Of a DNA stretch of 10,608 bases, positions 1-6,007 are shown piece after piece (the first letter of the stretch is position 1; the number at the start of each line of letters is the position of its first letter). Below the pieces are notes generated by a model. It worked only from the letters and a program-made list of their open reading frames with translations, ran no database searches and was not told the origin of the DNA. The stretch comes from an uncultured Collinsella sp. (GTDB taxonomy: Bacteria > Actinomycetota > Coriobacteriia > Coriobacteriales > Coriobacteriaceae), in NCBI GenBank assembly GCA_902490245.1, contig CABUDB010000036.1, forward strand, positions 1-10,608, in the 5' to 3' direction. The translations under genes and the position numbers were made by a program.

Positions 1-178
1 GAACGTTGTCGGCGCTCATGATGCGGCCGAGGGGCAACTGGTGTAGACCAGATACGGCGTTGTTAAACGCTGCGCTGTCGAATGGAAACGGTGCCGTAAT
101 CTTGGAAACGGCGCGGCAACGGACGCGAAACCAACGGGAAATACGCGAGCAAGGAAGCCGTGAGCGCGTCCGTCCCGG
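1..178 (-). other. Left-edge stretch, open in frame past the upstream stop
   Basis: No complete gene is visible here. On the minus strand, the reading frame of the neighbouring membrane-protein gene stays open after that gene's TAG stop (179-181) for 59 codons, up to the window edge. The half nearest the edge has coding-like codons, with residues reading roughly TAPFPFDSAAFNNAVSG and then LPLGRIMSADNV. The half next to the stop is rich in Arg and Cys and looks non-coding. An ATG at 17-19 could start a downstream gene, but no convincing Shine-Dalgarno sequence precedes it. The motif TGGAAACGG occurs twice (83-91 and 103-111), 20 bp apart. I see no terminator hairpin with a T-run. Confidence 0.25.
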
Positions 179-1198
179 CTAGCGCCGGAACAGCTCGCGG
201 GCTCGGTCGCGGAGGTCGGTAGCTCGGATGACGCCCTCGTAGCGATTGATGCGCAGGCGCGGGAAGGCGTTGAAGAAGCGTAGGTCGCGGCGGCTGAGCG
301 ACACGCTCGGCACCGGACGGCTCATGCGCTTGCCGGCAAGGCGACGACTGAGCGACGGACGCGGCATGCTCGGCGCGGCATCGGCCACGCGGCGGGCAGC
401 GAGCGCCAGGCCGCGAGCACCATCCGAGATAAACGTCGGCATCGAAGCCTTCTCGCGCAGGGCATCGAGCGCGGCGTCACCCAGCTCGGCCAGCCACGCG
501 TTAACGGCACGGCTACGGATGTGCGTCTGTGTCACCGAGTCAATCGTCGATTCAGGAATGCGCTCGAGCATTGAGTCCGAGGCATCGGCAAGCGACTCGT
601 TGATGCGGTCGGCAAGGTCGGCCCGGACGCACTCCAGCTGGTCGGACAGGCGACGCCAGCTGGCCAAAGAACACACTGCGTCGCCCATCATCGCGACAGC
701 GACGATAAAGGCGGACAGCCGCACAATCAGCACCGGCAGATGGGCAAGCAGCCCCAGCAATGCCGGCTCCACTAAACGGCAAATGCACAGCGCACCCAAG
801 CCAAACGCGCAGGCCCAGTACAAACAGATGCGTCCGTGCAGGTTAAACGGCAGATGCGAGTAATCCCAAAAGCGCGCGCCTGTTGTTTTTTCCAACAGCA
901 CACCAACACTGTATTCGATCACGCTGCATACAAGCGCCGCGGCGACAAACTGGCTCGAGGCATCCGGAATCCCGCGCAGCAAAAGCCAGCACGCGATGCC
1001 GCCCGCACCGTAGATGGGACAACACGGCCCTAGCAAAAAGCCGCTGTTGGCAAAGCGTCCGTGGTTGAGCATGGCGCAGACTGTCGACTCCCATACCCAG
1101 CCGCAAAAACCGTAGAAGGCAAACGAGAGTACCAGCGCCGAGAGCGGACAGGCGGCAAGCGTCGCGCCGTCAAATGCCATGTCGATCGCGGTTCCCAC
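179..1198 (-). CDS. Putative ABC-transporter type IV family membrane protein (PF06541-like)
   Basis: This is a 339-residue protein with a GTG start at 1196-1198 and a TAG stop at 179-181. The N-terminal ~180 residues are a membrane domain with about five hydrophobic helices (roughly 18-38, 62-78, 84-102, 124-145 and 158-178). They carry conserved patterns of the family annotated as 'putative ABC transporter permease': WES near residue 36, GFLLGPCCPIYGAG near 53-66, and FWDYS...PFNLHGRICL near 110-125. The remaining ~160 residues are hydrophilic, Arg-rich and probably cytoplasmic, with no recognised fold. The family's function is not established; the ABC name is historical and no ATPase lies nearby. 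The start lies 3 nt after the stop of the HD gene, so the two are probably co-transcribed and translationally coupled. An AGAGGAG sequence lies about 11 nt upstream of the GTG. An ATG at codon 7 is an alternative start. Confidence 0.8.
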   Translation of the reverse strand: MGTAIDMAFDGATLAACPLSALVLSFAFYGFCGWVWESTVCAMLNHGRFANSGFLLGPCCPIYGAGGIACWLLLRGIPDASSQFVAAALVCSVIEYSVGVLLEKTTGARFWDYSHLPFNLHGRICLYWACAFGLGALCICRLVEPALLGLLAHLPVLIVRLSAFIVAVAMMGDAVCSLASWRRLSDQLECVRADLADRINESLADASDSMLERIPESTIDSVTQTHIRSRAVNAWLAELGDAALDALREKASMPTFISDGARGLALAARRVADAAPSMPRPSLSRRLAGKRMSRPVPSVSLSRRDLRFFNAFPRLRINRYEGVIRATDLRDRARELFRR

Positions 1199-1201
1199 CG
1201 T

Positions 1202-1738
1202 CTACCCACTCCTCTTTTCGCTCGATTCGCCACTCACGCCATCGTCCACCTCGTCCTTGCGCGGCAGGCGGCTGGCAACTGTCTCGCGCAGCGCGCACCA
1301 TTTATCTGCCAGACACACAATCCATGCCTCACGACACGTCGGCGGCACCGGCACCAGCGGAAACATATGCCGCACGATAATATTCCGCTCGCGCGACGTC
1401 AGCTCAAAATCTTCCTCCGCACGCGCCAGGGCAAAAAATGGATGCCGAAATCCGTGCAGTCGATGGCTCGGGTCGGGGTCATGCCAATCGTAGAGAAAGT
1501 AATCGTGTAACAAGGCTCCACGCAGCAGCGAGGCACGGTCGACCGAAATGCCAGCACGGCCCAAGCGCTCGGCAAAGGACAGGCTCGCCCGCGCAACCGA
1601 GGTCACATGTGCATAGACCGTCACGTCGCCATGCTGGATAAACTCGTGCGTTAGGCCCAAGCGGCCCGCCTGGGCAAGCTGACGGGCGGCATCGTCGACC
1701 TCGCGCGCGATTTTCTCGGCACGAACGGTATCGGACAT
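1202..1738 (-). CDS. HD domain-containing protein (putative phosphohydrolase)
   Basis: This 178-residue soluble protein belongs to the HD superfamily, whose members use His/Asp-bound metal to hydrolyse phosphoester or phosphoanhydride bonds. Visible candidate ligands in order are His44 (YAHV), the His78-Asp79 pair (LLHDYFLYDWHD), His124 (VRHMF) and Asp145 (ADKW). This spacing fits the H...HD...H...D pattern. The last ~20 residues are charged and probably disordered. The reading frame is open upstream for 15 more codons, but the start is placed at ATG 1736-1738 because a perfect AAGGAGG sits just before it. The substrate cannot be told from sequence. The gene is first in a two-gene unit with the membrane protein that follows 3 nt later, and is divergent from the DXS-like gene. 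Confidence 0.82.
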   Translation of the reverse strand: MSDTVRAEKIAREVDDAARQLAQAGRLGLTHEFIQHGDVTVYAHVTSVARASLSFAERLGRAGISVDRASLLRGALLHDYFLYDWHDPDPSHRLHGFRHPFFALARAEEDFELTSRERNIIVRHMFPLVPVPPTCREAWIVCLADKWCALRETVASRLPRKDEVDDGVSGESSEKRSG

Positions 1739-1742
1739 GCTG

Positions 1743-1749
1743 CCTCCTT
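1743..1749 (-). promoter_or_regulatory. Ribosome binding site that sets the HD gene start
   Basis: The minus strand reads AAGGAGG followed by CAGC and then ATG at 1738-1736. It is one of the strongest Shine-Dalgarno matches in the window. It argues for this ATG over the start 15 codons upstream in the same frame. Confidence 0.8.
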
Positions 1750-1827
1750 CCAGCGGCTCACGGCGGCAAGCCACGGACTGCACGCATTGAATAAAATCAT
1801 CATCGAATCTACCAGTATGGCATCGGA

Positions 1828-1839
1828 CAAAACGTTTTG
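1828..1839. promoter_or_regulatory. Perfect 12-bp palindrome in divergent region (possible operator)
   Basis: CAAAACGTTTTG is a perfect palindrome, and the flanks GG/CC extend it with one mismatched pair between. It lies between the divergent HD gene (starting at 1738) and the DXS-like gene (starting at 1967), where a shared regulator would be expected to bind. No convincing -35/-10 pair was found on either strand in this 228-nt gap, so the regulatory role is inferred from position and symmetry only. Confidence 0.35.
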
Positions 1840-1966
1840 CCCCTCCAGTTGGCGAATTACCGCGCCGCCGTCACATATCAAACGCCAAAATGTGCGAGAC
1901 TGTCTTGTGCAATTGTGCCGGCCGAGGGAGCGCCGGCGCACGATTCGCATGGAGTAACCCACAACG

Positions 1967-3748
1967 ATGCTGCTTACGCAAACGACAACGCCCGAGGACG
2001 TCAAGGCTCTCGACCGCGCCGAGCTTCCGCTGCTCTGCGGCGAGATCCGCCAGGCAATCCTCGAAAGCTCCGCCGCTGTCGGCGGACACGTTGCCCCCAA
2101 CCTGGGTGTCGTTGAGCTCACGGTCGCGCTCCATCGCGTGTTTAACTCCCCCACCGACAAAATTGTCTTTGACGTGTCGCACCAGACCTACGCCCACAAG
2201 GCGCTGACCGGGCGCGCGTACACCTATATCGACCCGGAGCGTTATGGTGAGGCTTCCGGCTTTGCCAATCCCGACGAGTCCGAGCATGACCTGTTTGCCA
2301 TGGGCCACACCTCGACCTCGGTGAGCTTGGGTTGCGGCCTTGCCCACGCCCGCGATCTGGCGGGCGACAGTTACAACGTCATTACCATCATTGGCGACGG
2401 TTCGCTTTCGGGCGGTCTGGCGTTTGAGGGCTTTAACAATGCCGCCGAGCTCGACAGCAACTTGATCATCGTCGTCAACGATAACGATCAGTCCATCGCC
2501 GAAAACCACGGTGGCCTCTATCGCAATCTGGCCGAGTTGCGCGCCAGCAACGGCACCTGTGAGCGCAACATTTTCCGCGCCATGGGACTCGACTACCGCT
2601 ATCTGGACGCCGGCAACGATGTGTTGGCCCTGGTCGACGCGTTGCAGGAGCTGCGCGATATCAATCATCCCATCGTGCTGCACGTCTCCACCGCAAAGGG
2701 CAAGGGCTTTGAGCCAGCCCAGAGCGACCCCGAGCGCTGGCATCATGTGGGTCCGTTTGACATGGCGACTGGGCGCAAGCTCTGCCCGGGCCATCCGAGC
2801 GAGCCTGCGCCGCGCACCTATGCCGATATTACGGGCGAGGCCCTGAGCGCTGCCATCGAGCGCGATCCGCAGGTTGTGGGCATCACGGCTGCCACGCCCT
2901 ACATCATGGGCTTTACACCCGAGCTTCGCGCCGCGGCAGGCAAGCAGTTTGTCGACGTGGGCATTGCCGAGGAACACGCCGTGACCTTTGCCACCGCGCT
3001 CGCCCGCTCGGGTGCCAAGCCAGTCTTTGGTGTGTACGGCACGTTTTTGCAGCGCGCCTACGACGAACTGTGGCACGACCTGTGCCTCAACGACGCCCCC
3101 GCAACCATCCTGGTATTTGGCGCGTCGATCTTTGGCACCACATCCGAGACGCACCTCTCGTTCTTTGATATTTCCATGCTGAGCGGTCTTCCCAACATGC
3201 ACTACTTGGCGCCGGCCTGTATGGAGGAATATCTGTCCATGCTGAGCTGGTCGCTCGATCACCGCGAGCATCCCGTGGCGATTCGCGTGCCGGGCATTGG
3301 CTTGGTAAGCCGCCCCGACTTGGCGCCTGCCGAGGACGCCGATTACGGCGCCGTTCATTACAACGTGGTGCGCCAGGGTCGCGACGTGGCCGTGCTCGCG
3401 CTTGGCGATTTCTTTGAGTTGGGCGAGCGCGTGGCAAACCGCTTGGCTGCCGAGTACGGCATCGAGGCCACGCTCGTCAACCCGCGCTATGCAACTGAGC
3501 TCGACCGTGAGTTCCTCGACAGCCTTGCCGCCGAGCATCGCGTTGTCGTCACTCTCGAGGACGGCATCTTGGACGGTGGCTGGGGCGAGCGTGTCGCGTG
3601 CTACTTGGCCTGCACGCCCGTGCGCACGCGCACCTTCGGCATCGCCAAGGGCTTCCCCGACCGCTACGACCCCAAAGAGTTGCTCGCTCAGAACGGCATG
3701 ACGGTCGAGAACATGGCCGCCGAAGCCGTAAGGCTACTCAACGAGTAA
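1967..3748 (+). CDS. dxs: 1-deoxy-D-xylulose-5-phosphate synthase-like TPP enzyme (short, divergent)
   Basis: This 593-residue protein matches DXS along its full length: TPP-binding domain, transketolase pyrimidine-binding domain and transketolase C-terminal domain. Canonical DXS joins pyruvate and glyceraldehyde-3-phosphate to DXP at the head of the MEP isoprenoid pathway and also feeds thiamine and pyridoxal synthesis. Kept features are GGH (His41), the SHQ motif (His72), the TPP motif GDG 143-145 to NDN 171-173, His259, the catalytic-type Glu335 in IAEEHAVTFA, FLQRAYD with Arg363, and Arg440 in AIR. Differences from E. coli DXS, aligned from memory: the linker after the TPP motif is about 30 residues shorter, and the DRAG...GADGQTH segment reads FGAS...GTTSETH (384-396). 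The latter loses the equivalents of Arg420 and Asp427, while His431 is kept (His396). It may be a true but atypical DXS or a paralogue with another acceptor. Start: ATG with GGAG at 1951-1954. It is monocistronic, with a terminator 2 nt after the stop. Confidence 0.82.
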   Translation: MLLTQTTTPEDVKALDRAELPLLCGEIRQAILESSAAVGGHVAPNLGVVELTVALHRVFNSPTDKIVFDVSHQTYAHKALTGRAYTYIDPERYGEASGFANPDESEHDLFAMGHTSTSVSLGCGLAHARDLAGDSYNVITIIGDGSLSGGLAFEGFNNAAELDSNLIIVVNDNDQSIAENHGGLYRNLAELRASNGTCERNIFRAMGLDYRYLDAGNDVLALVDALQELRDINHPIVLHVSTAKGKGFEPAQSDPERWHHVGPFDMATGRKLCPGHPSEPAPRTYADITGEALSAAIERDPQVVGITAATPYIMGFTPELRAAAGKQFVDVGIAEEHAVTFATALARSGAKPVFGVYGTFLQRAYDELWHDLCLNDAPATILVFGASIFGTTSETHLSFFDISMLSGLPNMHYLAPACMEEYLSMLSWSLDHREHPVAIRVPGIGLVSRPDLAPAEDADYGAVHYNVVRQGRDVAVLALGDFFELGERVANRLAAEYGIEATLVNPRYATELDREFLDSLAAEHRVVVTLEDGILDGGWGERVACYLACTPVRTRTFGIAKGFPDRYDPKELLAQNGMTVENMAAEAVRLLNE

Positions 3749-3749
3749 G

Positions 3750-3792
3750 AAAACCTCCGCAAGGAAAGCACCCCTGCGGAGGTTTTTATTTT
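3750..3792 (+). terminator. Rho-independent terminator of the DXS-like gene
   Basis: A perfect 12-bp stem (AAAACCTCCGCA at 3750-3761 pairing with TGCGGAGGTTTT at 3775-3786) encloses a 13-nt loop and runs into TTATTTT. It begins right after the TAA stop (3746-3748), so transcripts of the upstream gene should end here, before the repeat array. The A-tract before the stem would give the opposite strand a partial U-run as well. Confidence 0.92.
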
Positions 3793-3805
3793 CGCGGCGC
3801 GATTA

Positions 3806-3860
3806 TCTCGATCTGTAACATCTAGGGCCCGAATTCCCGTCTACCTGTTACAGATCTAGA
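3806..3860. repeat. Repeat unit 1 (imperfect inverted pair)
   Basis: The left arm TCTCGATCTGTAACA (3806-3820) pairs with the right arm TGTTACAGATCTAGA (3846-3860) at 14 of 15 positions. Relative to units 2 and 3, the A of the left arm is G and the matching T of the right arm is C, a compensatory pair of changes. The intervening 25 nt contain GGGCCC and GAATTC palindromes. Confidence 0.75.
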
Positions 3861-3884
3861 CAAACCGTCTTAGTCCCTGACCTT

Positions 3885-3943
3885 TGTCTCAATCTGTAAC
3901 AGATAGAGACCTTTTGGCCGTCTAACTGTTACAGATTGAGACA
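3885..3943. repeat. Repeat unit 2 (perfect 18-bp inverted pair)
   Basis: TGTCTCAATCTGTAACAG (3885-3902) is repeated exactly in reverse complement at 3926-3943, with a 23-nt interval between. The left copy extends to GAGAC at 3906-3910, making a near-perfect 25-bp palindrome by itself. This is the best-preserved unit and a sensible consensus. Confidence 0.85.
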
Positions 3944-3966
3944 TTCGAATCCCCCTGAAGAGAAAA

Positions 3967-4021
3967 TCTCAATCTGTAACAGTTACTCGGCAAAAATGGC
4001 TGCAGATGTTACAGATTGAGA
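3967..4021. repeat. Repeat unit 3 (perfect 15-bp inverted pair)
   Basis: TCTCAATCTGTAACA (3967-3981) is repeated exactly in reverse complement at 4007-4021, with 25 nt between. The inner halves of both copies (GTTACTC and GCAGA) have diverged while the outer arms are intact. That suggests the outer arms, or the pairing between them, are what is conserved. Confidence 0.8.
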
Positions 4022-4023
4022 CA

Positions 4024-4140
4024 AAACAGTAAGGCATGCCGTTGCATCGGTCAAAACCACCACGAAGGTGCCTGTGAACCTGTCCCTTTTTGGTAGGTTG
4101 AATAACCCATAAGGTAAGTATGTTTCTGAGTTATTTCGTG
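4024..4140. other. Non-coding stretch upstream of the transporter promoter
   Basis: No gene is seen here. The stretch includes a C/T-rich segment with CACCACGAAGGTG followed by two CCTGT words and a TTTTTGG tract (about 4057-4097). It resembles a worn intergenic repeat rather than coding DNA. Just before the -35 box, AATAACC (4101-4107) and GTTATT (4130-4135) form a weak inverted repeat that could be an operator half-site pair. Both readings are tentative. Confidence 0.3.
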
Positions 4141-4170
4141 TTGACCCATTTGAGCGCGATAGGGTATAAC
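4141..4170 (+). promoter_or_regulatory. Sigma-70-type promoter of the glutamate-type ABC operon
   Basis: A TTGACC -35 box (4141-4146) and a TATAAC -10 box (4165-4170) are separated by 18 bp and match the TTGACA/TATAAT consensus at 5 of 6 positions each. Transcription would start near 4177, leaving a leader of about 37 nt before the ATG at 4214. The Shine-Dalgarno-like GAAAGGTG sits in that leader. This is the only clear promoter found for the operon. Confidence 0.75.
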
Positions 4171-4213
4171 TCTACTCAACCGCTAGGGATTTTATTGAGA
4201 AAGGTGTTCTACC

Positions 4214-5209
4214 ATGAGCAAGAACCTCTCCCAGCAGGTCGTTCTCGACCGCCGCGGCTTCGTCGCCGCCACCTTCGCAACCGTCGCCGGCCTTGGTCTT
4301 GCCGGCTGCTCCGACACTAGCGCCGAGGCCGACAAGGGTTCCGCCGCCGGCTCTTCCAAGAGCTCCGAAGATGCCGAGGCTTCCACCACGCTCGACGCTA
4401 AGGCATTCGACAAGCTCGTCGACAACGGCCCCAAGGCCGATGACGATGCCATCGCCGCCAGCACCTGGGCCACGGCCGTCAAGGACGCCGGTGTCTTTAA
4501 GATCGGTGGCGTTCAGACCTCCACGCTCTTCTCCCTCCTCAACGAGAAAGACGGTCAGACCCGCGGCTTCGACGCCGGTATCGCACAGCTTCTGTCCAAC
4601 TACATTCTGGGCGAGAACAAGGTCGAGATCACCCAGGTGACCTCGGACACGCGCGAGTCCGTCCTGCAGAACGGCCAGGTCGACGCCGTCTTTGCCACCT
4701 ACACCATCACTGACGATCGCAAGAAGCTCGTCTCCTTTGCCGGTCCCTACTACTACACCCAGCAGGCCATCCTGGTGCTCGCCGACAACGACGACATCAA
4801 GAGCGTCGACGACCTGGCCGACAAGAACGTCGCCGTCCAGTCCGGCTCCAACGGCCCTGCCATCCTGGAGGAGCTCGCTCCCAAGGCCAGCCAGCAGGAG
4901 TTCAAGACCGACGAGGAGGCCCGCCAGGCACTTCAGCAGGGCCGCGTTGACGCCTACGTCATCGACAACAACATGCAGCAGAGCGCCCTGGTCCGCGAGC
5001 CCGGTAAGTACAAGATTGCCGGCAAGCCCTTCGGCAGCAAGGAGCCCTATGGCATCGGCCTGCCGCTCGATTCCGACGGCGTCGCCTTCGTCAACGACTT
5101 CCTTAAGAAGATTGAGGACGACGGCACCTGGACCGAGCTGTGGCAGATCTGCATCGGCGACCGCACGGGCGACACCAATGTTCCCGAGCTGCCCGAAATC
5201 GGCGCCTAG
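4214..5209 (+). CDS. gluB: Glutamate/polar amino acid ABC transporter, lipoprotein substrate-binding protein
   Basis: This 331-residue extracellular solute-binding protein (family 3) would deliver an amino acid to the permease pair encoded next. The N-terminus has a twin arginine (DRRGF, residues 12-16), a hydrophobic stretch and a lipobox LAGC. Cys32 is the predicted lipidation site, so the protein is anchored on the outer face of the membrane and may be exported folded by Tat. A Ser/Ala/Glu/Lys-rich linker (33-55) leads to the two-lobed domain (about 60-310). The segment around VDAVFATYTITDDRKKLVSFAGPYYY is characteristic of glutamate-type (GluB-like) binding proteins. The family and the GluD-type permease nearby suggest glutamate, possibly with aspartate or glutamine, but specificity cannot be read from sequence. 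It is the first gene after the promoter and is separated from the permeases by a terminator-like hairpin. The ATG is preceded by AAAGGTG. Confidence 0.87.
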   Translation: MSKNLSQQVVLDRRGFVAATFATVAGLGLAGCSDTSAEADKGSAAGSSKSSEDAEASTTLDAKAFDKLVDNGPKADDDAIAASTWATAVKDAGVFKIGGVQTSTLFSLLNEKDGQTRGFDAGIAQLLSNYILGENKVEITQVTSDTRESVLQNGQVDAVFATYTITDDRKKLVSFAGPYYYTQQAILVLADNDDIKSVDDLADKNVAVQSGSNGPAILEELAPKASQQEFKTDEEARQALQQGRVDAYVIDNNMQQSALVREPGKYKIAGKPFGSKEPYGIGLPLDSDGVAFVNDFLKKIEDDGTWTELWQICIGDRTGDTNVPELPEIGA

Positions 5210-5297
5210 GCAACGCGCCTAGTAACGGCCGCAACGAAACCATACGGAAACGCACGGCGCGCTTTATTGCGCTAAACTGTTTCTTCACTGAGTTGTC

Positions 5298-5330
5298 GGG
5301 GCTTCCGTACACACGGGAGCCCCTTTCCTT
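5298..5330 (+). terminator. Intra-operon attenuator/partial terminator
   Basis: GGGGCTTCCGT (5298-5308) pairs with ACGGGAGCCCC (5313-5323) over 11 bp, with one T-G wobble and a 4-nt loop, followed by TTTCCTT. The U-tract is poor, so read-through is expected. The position, after the binding-protein gene and just before the permease Shine-Dalgarno sequence, is typical for making more binding protein than membrane complex. It may also protect the upstream mRNA 3' end. Confidence 0.65.
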
Positions 5331-5347
5331 ATCGGCGGGAGGTCCGC

Positions 5348-6007
5348 ATGAGTCTCTCCGAGCTCTGGTCGCTCTATGGCCAGAACTACATTGACGCGCT
5401 GCTCGCAACCTGGGGCATGACGCTTGAGTCGTTTGCCATCGCCATGGTGCTGGCCGTCGCCGTCACCGTGATGCGCGTGTCGCCGCTCAAGCCGCTGCGC
5501 GTCTTTGGCGACCTGTATGTCCAGGTCTTCCGTAACATCCCCGGCATTGCGTTGCTCATCATCGTCGTCTACGCATTGCCGCCGCTCAAGGTCGTCCTGC
5601 CCTATCGCACCTGCGTTATCGTCGCCACAGTGCTCTTGGGTTCTGCCTTTGGCTCCGAGAACTTTATGAGCGGCATCAACACCGTCGGCGTCGGCCAGGT
5701 GGAAGCCGCCCGCTCGCTGGGCATGAGCTTCAACCGCATCCTCGCCAAGATCGTGATTCCGCAGGCACTGCGCTCGAGCGTGCTGCCCATGACCAACCTC
5801 TTTATCGCCGTCATGCTCACCACCGCGCTCGGCAGTCAGGTGCCGCTTAAGCCCCAGGAGCTCACCGGCGTGGTGAGCTATATCAACACGCGCTCGCTCG
5901 GCGGCGTCGCCGCGTTCTTTATCTCGGCGCTCGGCTACCTGGGCACAGCCTTTGTGGTGAGCCACATTGGCAACTACATCGATAAGAAGGTGAGGATCCT
6001 CCGATGA
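5348..6007 (+). CDS. gluC: Amino acid ABC transporter permease (GluC-like)
   Basis: This 219-residue integral membrane protein is of the His/Glu/Gln/Arg family and forms half of the translocation pore. About five hydrophobic helices are visible, starting near residues 20-40. The cytoplasmic EAA loop that docks onto the ATPase is clear: INTVGVGQVEAARSLGMS, then IVIPQALR (about residues 110-138). The FRNIPGIALLIIVVY segment near 61-75 matches the FRGTP-type segment of polar amino acid permeases. A strong GGGAGG lies 5 nt before the ATG. The 3' end overlaps the next permease by ATGA (6004-6007), implying translational coupling and a heterodimeric pore. Confidence 0.88.
   Translation: MSLSELWSLYGQNYIDALLATWGMTLESFAIAMVLAVAVTVMRVSPLKPLRVFGDLYVQVFRNIPGIALLIIVVYALPPLKVVLPYRTCVIVATVLLGSAFGSENFMSGINTVGVGQVEAARSLGMSFNRILAKIVIPQALRSSVLPMTNLFIAVMLTTALGSQVPLKPQELTGVVSYINTRSLGGVAAFFISALGYLGTAFVVSHIGNYIDKKVRILR

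Larger units (their letters stand above)
3806..4023. repeat. Array of six CTGTWACAG-centred motifs in three inverted pairs
   Basis: Six copies of a motif close to TCTCAATCTGTAACAG, or its reverse complement, fill this non-coding stretch. The symmetric cores (CTGTWACAG, with one mismatch in copies 1 and 6) are centred at 3817, 3849, 3898, 3930, 3978 and 4010, so spacings are 32, 49, 32, 48 and 32. Members of each pair face opposite ways with the better-conserved half pointing outward. Each pair could therefore fold as a 15-18 bp hairpin in RNA or present two phased protein-binding sites in DNA. Some copies are themselves near-palindromes over about 25 bp (3886-3910 has a single mismatched pair). 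The array lies between a terminator and the promoter of the amino-acid transporter operon. It is not a CRISPR array: units are inverted, spacers are short, and no cas gene is present. The function is unknown. Confidence 0.85.

Noticed and set aside
1740..1966. Sigma-70 promoters in the divergent gap
   Set aside because: Only weak -35/-10-like pairs were found on either strand; none had both boxes close to consensus with 16-18 bp spacing.
1871..3538. 555-codon open frame on the minus strand, antisense to the DXS-like gene
   Set aside because: Its product has no recognisable fold and is His/Gly/Val-rich in the way expected from reading GC3-biased codons backwards; the plus-strand DXS-like protein explains the region fully.
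3806..4023. CRISPR array
   Set aside because: Copies alternate in orientation, spacing alternates 32/48-49, intervals are not unique spacers of constant size, and no cas genes are near.
3806..4023. Series of transcription terminators
   Set aside because: The stems are AT-rich at the core with no U-tract after the right arm, and a strong terminator already lies just upstream at 3750-3792.
4057..4097. Degenerate copy of a short Collinsella-type intergenic repeat (CACCACGAAGGTG with repeated CCTGT)
   Set aside because: It resembles such repeats only from memory, and there is one worn copy with no intact inverted partner here, so it is mentioned in the region note but not called.
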